Assembly: GCF_965638725.1 (NCBI RefSeq)
Contig: NC_134958.1
Location: 22,165,964-22,229,963 of the forward strand
Length of the DNA stretch: 64,000 bases
Direction of reading: 5' to 3'
Origin: Aptenodytes patagonicus
Lineage: Eukaryota > Chordata > Aves > Sphenisciformes > Spheniscidae
Of this stretch, positions 27,601 through 40,139 are shown piece by piece; within the stretch, counting starts at the first letter, position 1, and each line of letters begins with the position of its first letter. The position numbers were made by a program, and so were the translations under genes. The notes under the pieces were generated by a model. It searched no databases. It was not told the origin of the DNA and was given only the letters and a program-made list of their open reading frames with translations.

Positions 27601-30600
27601 AGAAATCCCTGCTATCAGTGCATCAAAATTAGCCTGGACCAGTCAGACTGCACTGGTGTGGGCAGTTATTGGGCAGCTCAGTGGGCTGATGGTGGGAGAT
27701 GGTCACTTACCTCTCAGCCCTGTTCAGCTGGAGCCAGAAGGGTGACTGACCACAGCCTGTCTTCATCTGAACTGCCTCTTGAGTGAGTGGGAGAGCGGTG
27801 CGTAGTTAGGATGTAGGGACCTTTGCGGATTTAGTACCGCAGCGCTGCGTGTACACAGCCCCTTCCATAAACTAACTGGTCAGGGCTCCACCTGGAAAGT
27901 GTTTCAGTGCTTTGCTTGATTCTCCCGTTGGAAGACAGCTCCAAAGCCTCACCACTCTGCTGGCTGGAAGCTTCATTTCCGACCTAAGCTTATTCCCCAC
28001 CCGTTTGGACTTGTCTGAACTTGTGCAACAATATATCTGGTAGCCCCAAGGGATAAAAAAATTAGCTCTTACTTCCCATGGTTGTGGTTTACTAAGATGA
28101 CAGTTGACAAGTCCTAACATAAAGAGATTTAAAGGATGCTACGGAAAAAATCCTTTTCTCTCAAGTGTTTGCTAACGGGGGGATAAGGAACAGTTATTAA
28201 GTTTGTCTGTCTTGCCAACAGGGCTCGGTAAGCCAGAACAAATCCAGTGCTCTCCCCTGCTTCCTCACCCGGTTTCTGTTCTCTGTTTTAGGTTATTGCT
28301 GCTCAACCAATTCCATGATGTTTTGCCAGGCAGCTGTATCCAGCTTGTGGTTGAGGATGCCCTGCAATACTACACAGGTGAGCAGGGAGTTTGGTTAGGA
28401 GGGCACTTACCCGTTGGAGCGTACTGGGTCCTGCCTGGTGGGGCTGCAGAGGTTTCAGTCCCGGACTGCCAGGCGCTATGGGTCGAACGTGTGCAGGCAT
28501 GTGTCTGTAATAGTGCTAACTCAACCGGGAATTAGCAGGGGAGCCAAGGGATTAAAAAACATCCCGAGTTACTGACTTCTCTGCTTGCTGCTGGCATGCC
28601 AGGATAGACCCCAGCAAAGGTTTGTTCCTGCCTGCCCACAGGCACTTGCAGTGGCTTCACTTTATTACAGCACCACAATTTTCCAGTTGAGCTGGCATAG
28701 CTCATTGTAATCTTGTAATAACAAAGTTAAGAATAATTATAAACTTTAATTACTTACTAATAGATAATAATATTAATGATAATTAGTAATTGTAGCTTGG
28801 AAGCAGCTAAAGTGTGCATACATTGCACGGGAGCGCCAGAAACTCTCTCAGATGTGAGAAACGGCCTGGACAGATCCAACTCAGGCCTTTTTGTTGCTCA
28901 GAGATCCGCAGGGCTGGTGCTCGGCTGCAGGAGGAAGCTGTGCAGTCCTTATGCAGGGAACTGCTGCAGCCCAAGGCAGGGAGCACTGAGAGCACCCTCG
29001 TGTTGAACACTTTGCCCTGGGAACGAACCGAGGTGATCTCCAGGACTGGGCCAGCCGGAACAGAGACTTTAGGTATGCCTAACTCGGGGGTAACTGATGT
29101 ATCAGAATTTCTTACGGGGCAGAGGCAGTAACAGAAATACTCTGCCTCTCCCTGCCCTGGGGAGGGTTTACTGACTTGTCAAATCGCTCCTTGGGACTTT
29201 ATCCCACTTCAAAGTTGTCCCTGAACTATGGATGGAGAAGAGGAGGGTAGGAAAGGAGGTGCTAGGTCTGACGTGAGAGCAGCTGGGCAGCACAGTGCGA
29301 CTTAGGGTTAGTTCTGGGGCAGATGTTGGAACAGAACCTCTTTGCTTTCCAGCCCTGGTGACAGTCCCCAGCATGGGCTATGCTCTAGTGAGGGAGCCGT
29401 TGCTGCCCCCTCAGCCTGTGGCAGTGAGGAAACAGGTAAGCACAACGGCAGTTGTCCTCAGATCGGTGTACCCTGCATCAAAGGTTGATTGGGGAGAAAT
29501 CTAGGGAATCCAGCATGCAGCAAGTTCCCACACTAGATTTGCAACTGGGGCACTCAACTCCCGCAGGTGTGGGTCTGCGAAATCTGTTTCTGTCCTTTCC
29601 CCCAAGGAGGACGGCTCCATTGCCATGGAGAATGGGGTGATTGCAGTCTGCCTGGACATGATGGGGCACCTGACCTCGCTTCGGCTGGTGGACTCCGAGA
29701 GGTATGTCTATCACCCAGTTACTGGAACCGGGCTCCTCACACTTCTCTCAGGTCTTCTTCTCACTGTACGCCCTTCTCCACTGCCAGTTCTTCTTACGCT
29801 GCTGTTTCTCTCTTCCACTTTGTTCCAGAGAGTCAGTCCCAGATGGCTGCTATGCCAACCAGTTTGCACTCTTTGATGATGTTCCCCTGTACTGGGATGC
29901 CTGGGACGTGATGGATTATCACTTGGAAACCAGGTAGAGGAGCAGTGCATGCAGCACTTGGATTTTGACTTTGCTCTGAGGTTCTTGCCTCCCTGTCAGT
30001 CCTAGCTGTAACAAAAGCTGCAACAGAGCATTCACTCTGGAGAAGTGAGTGCCTGCTGTGTGGGAGGCTGGACTGGGATTTGGGAACCTGGATCTGCCAG
30101 GCTGAGACCAGCTCTGCCTTTATCCCTTTCTCTAGGAAGCCAGTGACAACGCTGCTGAAGCCTCTGGAAATCACCCTGGCTGGGGGCCTGCGGGGAAGCG
30201 CGAGCTTCTCTCTGCAGATCGGGGAAAGCAGCACCTTAACCCAGGAGATCATCCTGGATGCCACGTGCCCGTACCTCCGCTTCCTGACCCAGGTTTGGCC
30301 AGCGGCTGCCGTGCGATACGAACGTGTGCTGTGCAGGCAGGGCCCTGGGGAGCTGAACCTCCCGTCTGAATTACGTTCCCCTTCCTGTTTCCTTCCCTGG
30401 AGCCCCCCTCTGCCTTAGGGGAAGGCAGCCCAAGGGTGGGGGCCCTGAGGGACAAGGGTGGAAGAGACACCCGCCAGTTCATCTGTGTTCAGACTCTAGC
30501 ACGGTTTTATTGTACCTGGTCTGGCCTGGGTGCGAGCTGGCTGCTGTGCACCAGGGAAGGATAAGCGCAGCCTCTGCCCGTCAGCCCCCCGTGGTGATGT

Positions 30601-32633
30601 CCTTCTGCTACTGCGTTTAGGTTGAGTGGAAGGAGGCTCACAAGTTCCTGAAGGTGGAGTTCCCTGTGCAGGTCCGGAGCACAAACGCCACCTATGAGAT
30701 CCAGTTTGGACACCTGCAGCGGCCAACGCACTGGAACACGTCCTGGGACTGGGCTCGATTCGAGGTGAGAGGAAAGGTGGTCTGGTCCCAGGGCCGAGCT
30801 GCTCCTCCCGTGGTGGGGCTGCTTTTGCTCCCAGGCAGTAGCTCTGTGTGGTGAATATGTCCCTTGGTACCTCCTGCAGGTGTGGGCTCACAAGTGGCTG
30901 GATCTCTCCGAGCACGGCTTCGGGGTGGCACTGCTGAACGACTGCAAATACGGGGCATCGGCCCATGGGAACGTCCTCAGCCTCTCGCTGTGAGTAGGGT
31001 TGGGGTGAGGGTGGTGCTGCAGCAGTCACTTTGCCTTCTGAGGTGTCTCTTGGAAGTCAAGGCAGCACCTGGTCCTAGATGATCATAGTTAATAAGGAAA
31101 TAGTCTGGTATTAGTCTGAGCGGCTGGCTGTCGTCCGAGAACTTTTGGCTGACCTAATTAAAATTGACTAAGATAAAGTAATTCCTGTGAGTTATGCTCA
31201 CAGATAATTCAGGAGAGACCAGATCCACGTTTGCACCAAGTAATTTTTCTATTGCTGGCCAAAACATATCCCAGGAGGGGAGGCTTAAGGAGGGGGAAGG
31301 AACAGCAATGTTATGGATGCACACAAAGCTAAGAGAAGCTCTACATATTTCAGTTTGACTCCGTCAGCCATAAGTTTCACAGGAAAACACCGTTCAAACT
31401 TTTTAGCTTCTGGGACTGTCCAGGGTCTGTTTGCTGTTGCCAGAAACCAGCAGGATGTTGGCTTCCACCTCAGGGCCCAGCCTCGAGGTAGCAGGGGGAG
31501 GCAGTTGTCACAGCGCTCCTCTGGCTCCGCACTGGGTGACAGAGGGCGCTGCCGAGACACCACTCTCACCTACCTCTTGTTGCCTTAGGCTGAGAGCACC
31601 CAAGTCCCCCGATGCCACGGCGGACATCGCGTGCCACATGTTCACCTACGCCGCGATGCCTCACCTGGGTGAGTGATGGGCAGAGCTGGGCCCTGTGGCG
31701 ACACGCAGGGTGGAGGATGCTCTTGGGGTGAGCATGTCTCTGGCTGTGCATGCGTAGAGGCTGGCCAGAGGTTCTTGTGTGGCAGGTTCCTTCCAGGACG
31801 CCAGTGTGATCCAGCACGCCTACAACTTGAATTTCCCCCTCCACACGGTGCCGGCAAGCTCTGCCCAGTGCCCGGCCTGGAGCGCCTTTTCTGTCAGCTC
31901 ACCTGCGGTCGTGCTGGAGACTGTCAAGCAGGCAAGTCCCCGGGGCAGAAGTGGGGAGGGCAGATGGGTTAAGCTGCTGTTGTTAAGCATGGCTTGCTCT
32001 TTCCCCCACGTTGGGTGACCGGCAGGCTCAGCTGAGCAGAAACAGCGATCCCTCTGGTCTGCATGTCCTGCTAGGTGAGGGCAAGGGGGGTTAGCACCCC
32101 TCTCTGTCAGCCCGGGCAGGCACTCGCACCAGGGATCGTGGTAGTATCCGCGTCTGCATGTGGGTACTGCAGCCACAGTCGTTAGCGCCGCAGCGCAGCA
32201 GGTCAGGAACACGCGTGCCCACAGGCAGAGCCGCTCAGCCGCGATCACTTGGGTCGGGCTGTACCCCGAGGTGTAGGATAGGATGCGCCTGTCTCATTCG
32301 TCTGAATTCCCGCCTGCGCTGTCCCCCAAAGGCTGAGGACAGACCTGAAGCCGTGGTGGTTCGGCTGTACGAGGCACATGGCAGCACCGTTGTCGCCTGG
32401 CTCCAGACCTCCCTCCCCGTTAAGGAAGCGATGCTGTAAGTCCACGCTGGAGGGCTGGGCGCCTGCGGGGATGGAGATCAGTGGCTTCAGCCTCACCCGC
32501 TGCTTTCTTCCCCAGCTGCGACCTCCTGGAGCGGCCGGCTGCAGGGGGCCGCCTGCCGATGGAGCAGCGGGGCATGAAGCTTTCCTTCACACCCTTCCGC
32601 GTGCTCTCCGTCCTCTTGGTCTTGAGGCAGTGA
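18654..32633 (+). CDS. MAN2C1: MAN2C1, cytosolic alpha-mannosidase (GH38), complete
   Basis: Trims free Man8-9GlcNAc oligosaccharides in the cytosol towards Man5GlcNAc before lysosomal uptake. The start follows CCATCATGG and gives [18 protein letters not shown], with no signal peptide. Twenty-six exons: 18654-18745, 19268-19393, 20015-20138, 21049-21119, 21352-21529, 22015-22204, 22688-22794, 22971-23081, 23458-23550, 23938-24054, 24812-24907, 25225-25370, 25854-25977, 26488-26609, 28292-28377, 28902-29072, 29353-29435, 29607-29701, 29829-29933, 30136-30292, 30621-30764, 30880-30989, 31589-31668, 31786-31931, 32332-32435, 32516-32633. The total is 3096 nt, 1031 aa (human 1040). GH38 signatures are HCHIDSAWLWPY (zinc-binding His and Asp) and [15 protein letters not shown] (nucleophile Asp). 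All introns are GT-AG except the one after 31931, which is GC-AG (CAG|GCAAGT). A CR1 LINE sits in the intron after 26609. Confidence 0.97.
26625..27512 (+). mobile_element. CR1 LINE, 5'-truncated 3' fragment
   Basis: The insert lies in the MAN2C1 intron after 26609, in the gene's orientation. It encodes the C-terminal part of the CR1 ORF2 reverse-transcriptase protein (motifs [52 protein letters not shown]) and runs open for about 269 codons to the natural stop after DEALRDMV at 27429. The 3' end has the CR1 signature TTGGACTCGATGATCTTAGA and the terminal ATTCTATGATTCTACG repeat. CR1 is the dominant avian LINE. The long open remnant suggests a fairly young copy, but it lacks its 5' part and cannot move alone. 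The left boundary is approximate. Confidence 0.95.
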
Positions 32634-33385
32634 CGCCGTCAGTCGCCCTTGCTGATGCTGCGGCAACCTGGACCAACGCCGTGAGCTCAAATCGCAGCCT
32701 GAGGCTTCCCCCATCCCAAGAGCTGTGCAAGGAGGCGGTGGTTCCAGGGAAGGGCAGTGTCTCCCCCTCGCCCCCCACCCAGCCATCGGAGAGCAGCGCT
32801 TGAGAACAACCGTGTTCTTCAGGAAAGGACAGTTACCCCCTGCCTAAACCAGGGAAGGAGGGCCCGAGTGAGTTCCTAGCTAGCTGAAGGGTGGGTAAGG
32901 TTGTGGGACAGGCTGGCTGGCCCCGCACGGGATCTGCTCCAACCCGGGGGGGTTTGGGGAGCAGCAGTGGCTCCTGTGTCTTGGCCTTCATCTTGTCCAG
33001 ACCCAAGGGCAGCAAGTTTAAAGACGCACTGCAGTCATCCCCCTCTCCCTTCTCCTGCCTCTTGCACTGCCTTTGCAGAAGGGGAACACAAGTAAACAAG
33101 AAAATTACCTGAAAACAAGCTCCAGCCTGTTTTCTTAACTTATTTCCAGATAACTGCGCTGATCTGCCTCCTCCCAGGGGCTCTGTTGTAGCTGCTGCTC
33201 TCTTAATGTCCTCCTCAGCAGGATCTGACTCCTGGGACTGGGGAGGCAGAGCTTACCTTTATTTTTTGGGGGGGGGGGGCGAGGTGGAGGGGAAGCCTGC
33301 TCCAGCCCATCTGGGGAAGAGGCTGGGCACAGAGGGGTTATCCTTCGCACAAAAAGGCATGCACGGTGATTTCTACACAAAATAC
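32634..33385. other. Convergent MAN2C1 / NEIL1 3' flank
   Basis: The MAN2C1 stop (32631-32633) and the NEIL1 poly(A) signal (33386-33391, minus) face each other across about 750 bp. No plus-strand AATAAA follows MAN2C1; the best hexamer is the variant AGTAAA at 33091-33096. A G-run lies at about 33268-33279. No other gene is seen. Confidence 0.5.
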
Positions 33386-33391
33386 TTTATT
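33386..33391 (-). terminator. NEIL1 poly(A) signal AATAAA
   Basis: Minus-strand AATAAA about 360 nt past the NEIL1 stop codon, before the end of the convergent MAN2C1 gene. Confidence 0.7.
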
Positions 33392-33747
33392 AGTCAGCTA
33401 AAAACAGTGATCCAGACAGCAGCCAGAAAGGGAAGAGGGGAAGGAAGAGGGAATCCACTTTTAGGCAGAGGGAAGGGTCAGGGTCCAGCACAATGTGTGG
33501 TCCGTGGCCCTTATCCCCCCTCAAATGCCCGGGGACAGCAGGCGGACGCTGGGTAAATCAGCCCCATCACCAAGCCCAGCTTCTCCTTCCCACACCGGCC
33601 GGATGCAGCAGTAGCAAGCGGGCGCGAGCACAGGTACAGAGCAGCCCCATTTCTCCCCAGCACTAACCCAGGCCCCTGGCCAGGCCCTCCCTGAGCTCCT
33701 CCTGCGGCTGTTAAAATGCCCCTCAGGAGGAGGGCAGCGTGCAGCAC

Positions 33748-36700
33748 TCACACGGCAGGGGCTGCGCCTGGAAAATGGAGAGGGAGATGAGAAGTCAGAG
33801 AGTGAGGGGGTGCCTGGATCTGCCCCGCAAAGCCCCGCTGACTCCTCCTGCCCTTTGGCACCCCCTCAGTCCCCTTGACACGAGGGAGCGCTCCCACAGC
33901 CCCCGCATGTGCGTTTGAAAGCTGCGGGGACTGCCAGCCTCACCTCTGCCCCTGCGCGCAGACGTCCGGCGGCTTCTTTTGGCTTTGACCGGTGCATCGG
34001 GCTCAGACGAGGCTGGAGAAGCGGTTGCTTTCCTCCTCCCGCGAGCACGTCCCTTCCTCGGCCCATCAGCCACCTCCTCCTCCTCCTCGGCCAACTTCGG
34101 GGGTTTCGCTGCAGCCCTGGAGCACCGTTTTGAGGCGCGCTTGGTGACCTAGGTGGACATCAGAGCCAGAGCTTGGCAGCAGAAGTGTGCTTGGACTGCC
34201 AGATGATGCGAAACTGCACGTAGGAGCCCCACCGTGAATTCGGGAGCAGCCTGAGCAAGGCACGGGGAACAGGTCAGCCTCTAGACCCAGCAGGAGCCAC
34301 AACCACAAAGCTTCTTACCTTGGGGGTCAGAGCCTCGGGATCTGCCTTCAGCCGAGCGCGCTTCTTGCGGGACGTCTGCCCTGTGTGAGAAGACGTGCCC
34401 AGGTTAGGCAGGGTGAGATGCCCCAGTGATGGGGCAGAGAGTGCCCGCGCCTCAGGGGACAGGCTGCAGCCCAGTGACCTTTCAGGGACGCTGTCACGGG
34501 TGATGTGCGAGCTGAGCACTGGGGAATTGGCACCGGGGTGGAGGGATTGGCTTGAGGGGGGTGTCCTCTCCTCCCCCACCAGATTCCCTCCCCTGCCAAA
34601 ACATTGCTCAGTTCAGACTCGGCCCCAGGGAGAGCACACCCTCCGGCTCCCAGCCTGGCAGGCGAGGAAGGGGACGTAGGTGCTGGCCTGGAAAAGCAGC
34701 CTGCGGGCGCAAAGGCTGTGCCCAGGCAGGCGGGTGTGCTGGCAGGAAGCCTTGGGGACAGCGGGCTCTGTCCCCCAGTGCCACCGGCTATCACAAGCCC
34801 GTCAGCGCCCCAGGGAGAGGGGCTTTGCCCCTGCCTTTGCCCCCGTGCTGCACAGCAAGCATGGGGCTTCCCAGGCTCCAGGCCTCCCGGAGCAAGAGCA
34901 GGTCCCGTGGGGAGGAGAGAAGACACTCACCTTTGGGAGCCATGGGGCCAGGCTCTCCCTGCAAGGAAGGCGACGGAGCATTGACTTGGGGCGCAGTCAT
35001 TCTGCAGGTAGCGGCAGCAGAATCCGTGCCCCTTCTCCACCCCGCAGCCAAGACAGTGATGGGGAAACAGCCACGTTTCCCACGGGAGTCCGGCTTGCTC
35101 TGCCTGCCCTGTGCCTCGGGGACTCTCCCGTCAGCCCCCGCTCCATCTGCAAGGCCCCACCACGGCGCCGCGCCCAGACAGGGGGCACAGGAGGGAGGGA
35201 CAGGGCTGCCAGACCACCCGAGCCCCCCGTTCCCGCAATCAGCCCCTCTACTCCAGACTGCCTGCCGTCCCTCGGCCAGCTGGCCACCGCACAGAGGGTC
35301 CTTGTCACCTCCATGTCCAGCGGTCACAGCAGTCTGTTGGAGAGGGAGACCCGCAGCGACACAATGTAATGCCGGGGGGTCTCGGGAAGCAGAAAATGGG
35401 CTGGTGTCCCCTTGGAGGAGTGGTCGGGGGGCACCCAGCCCCAGGCAGCGACCCCAGACTCCTACCTGGAACCATATGGTCCTGCCGTTGCGGTCGCGCA
35501 GGGAGCTCATGCCGGGCACCAAGTAACACTGCAGCCAGTTCTTGAAAGCGGCGTAGTTATCCGAGTGATCTGGGTCAAAGAGGTTTTTCTCTGGGAAGGG
35601 AAAGAGAGAAAGGACAGAAGTAGAGAGGAAGCAGTGACCATGGTGTCGGGGTGCCCTCCCAAGCCTCCTGCTGCCGGGAACGCAAGGCCCAGGCCTCCTC
35701 GCCAGTCCCAGCTGTCCCTGTTCCCCAGCTCCCCGTCCTGTCACCTCACCCGCCGCGATGACCTCCATGGGCACGGTGTGGCACAGCTCCAGGAGATCCG
35801 GGTTCTCCCGCATCAGCTTCAGCTTTTTGCTCAGCGTCAGGGAAGGATTCTGCAGGGGTGGAGAAGGGGAGGGAGGTCACCTGTCAGCCACCCCAGCCTC
35901 GCCAGGGGTCTCTCCTCCCCAACACCAGCCAAATTCCCCATCTCCTCTCGCCTTCCTGAGGATGAGCTGCCACGCTCCCCACCACCTGCCAGCCCTGAGC
36001 TCACCCCCTTGTAGGCTTCCAACTGCACGTTAGCATGTTCCCCCCAGCTACGATGACATGAAAGAGGGCTAGCACACGGGAACGTCAGCACTTTGTAAAA
36101 ACAGCCCTCAAGTCACATGTTTTATTTTCGGCCTCCTTTAAAATAGCCACCTCCTCTCCCCCGAGGCCGCGAGATCGTCCGGTGGGCTCTGCTGCAGCCT
36201 TCCCCAGAGATTTTAAGCTTGCAAGGTGTTTGTTTCCCTCGCCCCTTCCTCTTCACCCACCCCAAATATACCCGGAGACTTCCTGACGGCAGAAGCCGGG
36301 TGCCGGCGGGCACCAGTGCAGCACGCAGGCATGTGCTGGGAGAGCTGTCACAGCTCGTCAGCTCTGCCACGTGTGAACGAACGCCGCACACGTGAGGTTA
36401 CAGAAGTGCTGCGCCCCATTTGCCGCTCCGTTGGAGGGGCAGACGTGCTCAGACACGGGTGTTTATGGCAAAGGACAGTAACGTGCTTGAGGAGAAAGAT
36501 CCCACGCAGCAAGCGTTATAGTTGTGAGGGAAAAATGCCTGCCGTCGGGTTGGGAAAGACTCGGAGCAGCAAATACCTCCCGACAGCGGTGTGGACAGAG
36601 GCTGCGCGAGCTCTGCAAGGGCCTTGTGACAATGTTCTGCCCCATCAGAGCGAGGAACCAAACACGAACTGAAACTGGTCCCAAACCCTGAGCTGGAACA

Positions 36701-37947
36701 AGCCCGAAACAGCAGACCTGAACCAGAGCTTCGTGCCCAGCTAAGCCCAAAGCAGAGCCAGAGCAAGGCAGCCAGCTGAGCCCCGACTGGGGGCTGGAAG
36801 CAAACTGAACCGCCTCCACCGCTGCTGAGCCCAAACCCAAATCAGGAACGCCTCTCAGCTCAGTCCGGCTCCCTGCACGGAAGGCAAGAGGCTCCTGGGA
36901 CCCCAGGGAGCTGCCGAGACATCCCGCAGGGCCACAGGCAAACAAATCCCTGGTGTGGCGTCTGTCTGGAAACCTGCCCCTTTCTGAGCCTGCGAGAGCA
37001 CCAGGTATTCCCCACCTTCTTCCTCCTCGCCTGCTCCTGATCCTTCAAGGCCTCCAGCACGGTCCGAGCCTTTTCGAAGGGAGGGATCTTCAACCTGAGA
37101 GAGTCCATCCGTTACACGCGAGCCTGAACTCCCGGTTCTGGCACTTGCCCGTGTCTACCAGGTGAGGAGGCCCAGCCGGCTTAGCCGAGGAGCCGTCAAG
37201 CTCTGGCAAACTCTTGGAGACCAAACCTCCATGGCAGGTCAGCGGGTGCTCAACCCACCTTACCTGTACAGGATCTCCGCGCGGAGGTAATTCCCAATTC
37301 CATTGAAAAACTTCTGGTTTAAGAGGGCCTCGCAGATGGGCTTGTCAAAAGCCTTGTCATCCAGGTTCTTCAGCACGTTCTCCCTGCGACAGAACACGGG
37401 GCATCAGGCCGGTTCACCCGGGCATGGCCGTTTTACTGCCGTGCAGTAAAAGCAGCCGAACCAAAGCTGGGGGGGGGGGGCCCTTCCCTCGAGCCGGGCC
37501 GTGGCTGGCAGGGCGGTGGGACGCTCACCTGAAGGCCTGGTACTCGGAGAGGACGCAGGGCCCGCGGCCCAGCTGCCAGGCGTCACCCAGCCGCCACGAG
37601 CCGAAGCGGCGGGCGTCGACGAAGCAGAGGGCGCGCGGGGGGCTCTCGCGGGTCAGGAAGCGGAGGTGGGCATGGCGGGGGAGCCGGGCGGCGGGGCACA
37701 GCCGGAACGACCCCGACATGCCGAAGCGGAAGACGAGGTCCTGGGTGGCGGCCGGGCCCAGCGGGGCCAGCGTCAGCCGCAGCTCCTTGCCCCGGGAGGT
37801 GGCCGAGACGCGGTAGGCCTCGCTGGAGAAGGGCACCTCCGGGCCCCTGCCCACCGCCGAGCGCTCCACGCCGCCCGAGAACACCACCCCGCCGCACGCC
37901 TCGTTGATGTAGCGCCCGGCCAGGTGCAGCTCCGGACACTCGGGCAT
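33748..37947 (-). CDS. NEIL1: NEIL1, endonuclease VIII-like DNA glycosylase, complete
   Basis: Bifunctional glycosylase/AP lyase that removes oxidised bases in nuclear base-excision repair. Exons in transcript order: 37529-37947, 37264-37383, 37016-37094, 35750-35849, 35466-35590, 34931-34958, 34319-34380, 33944-34148, 33748-33767. The total is 1158 nt, 385 aa (human 390), and all introns are GT-AG. The start is fixed by the catalytic N-terminus MPECPELHLAGRYINEA: after Met removal Pro2 is the Schiff-base nucleophile and Glu3 the acid. The second catalytic Lys lies in SRGKELRL. The H2TH region (NPDLLELCHTVPMEV) and the zincless finger (DRNGRTIWFQ, with the Arg matching human Arg277) are intact. 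The C-terminus is a basic tail with an acidic stretch (LAEEEEEVADG) and KRSRRTSARRGRG. Oddities: Cys at position 4 (Gly in human), and an AAA Lys codon at the position of the RNA-edited human Lys242 (35586-35588). Confidence 0.96.
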
Positions 37948-38230
37948 CGCCGCGGCCACCACCCGACGGGACGGGACGGGACGGCCCGGGCCGCCGCCAC
38001 ACCGCGGGCCGCCGCCGCCGGCCGCCCGCCAGCCCGCCCCGTTGCCTGGAGACACGCCCAGGCCCCCGCCCCGCCCGCCTCCCATTGGCTGCGCCGCGGG
38101 CAGAGCACGCTGGGAGTTGTAGTCCTGCCGCGTCGCCAAGGAGACGGGCCCGCCCGGCCTTCAAGGCCCGCGGAGGCCTCCGCCGCCCCGCCGCGGGGAG
38201 AAACAGGCGGGACACGGCTCGGCCTTGTCA
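37948..38230 (-). promoter_or_regulatory. NEIL1 promoter: ZNF143 site, CCAAT box, two RFX X-boxes
   Basis: Short GC-rich gap between the NEIL1 start (37947) and the COMMD4 poly(A) signal. The minus strand carries ACTACAACTCCCAGCGTGC at 38105-38123, a full match to the ZNF143/THAP11 consensus as I remember it, and an inverted ATTGG (CCAAT on the minus strand) at 38084-38088. Two X-box-like motifs, GTTGCC-T-GGAGAC (38041-38053) and GTCGCC-AA-GGAGAC (about 38132-38145), fit RFX binding. No TATA is seen. Transcription-factor use is inferred from motifs only. Confidence 0.6.
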
Positions 38231-38238
38231 CCGTTACC

Positions 38239-38244
38239 TTTATT
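38239..38244 (-). terminator. COMMD4 poly(A) signal AATAAA
   Basis: Minus-strand AATAAA about 230 nt after the COMMD4 stop and about 115 bp from the ZNF143-type element of the next gene, NEIL1. Confidence 0.75.
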
Positions 38245-38473
38245 GGAGCTTCCCCCGGGGGACAGCCTCACCACGGGCGGCCCAGCGGGCCCCAGCAGCT
38301 TCGCTCGCTGCCGGGGGACCGGCAGGCGCGAGGCAGGAGGGCAGGGAAAGCTGCCCCTGGCTTCCCCCTCCCCAGCCGGGCAGCACCGGGGGCGGTCGGG
38401 CGCACCGGGTCCTGTCCTGCGACCCTGCGATCCAGCGTCGGCGCCTCCTGCCATCGCCCCATCTCCCAGCTCC

Positions 38474-40139
<1,666 letters not shown>

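Noticed and set aside
34552-35813. Long frames on both strands within NEIL1
   Set aside because: They overlap NEIL1 exons and introns in shadow frames; the spliced NEIL1 model explains the conserved segments.
36640-36860. Loosely repetitive 'CTGAACCAGAGC / GAGCTGGAACAAGCCC' text in NEIL1 intron 3
   Set aside because: No regular unit could be defined by eye, and similarity to the palindrome array is only compositional.
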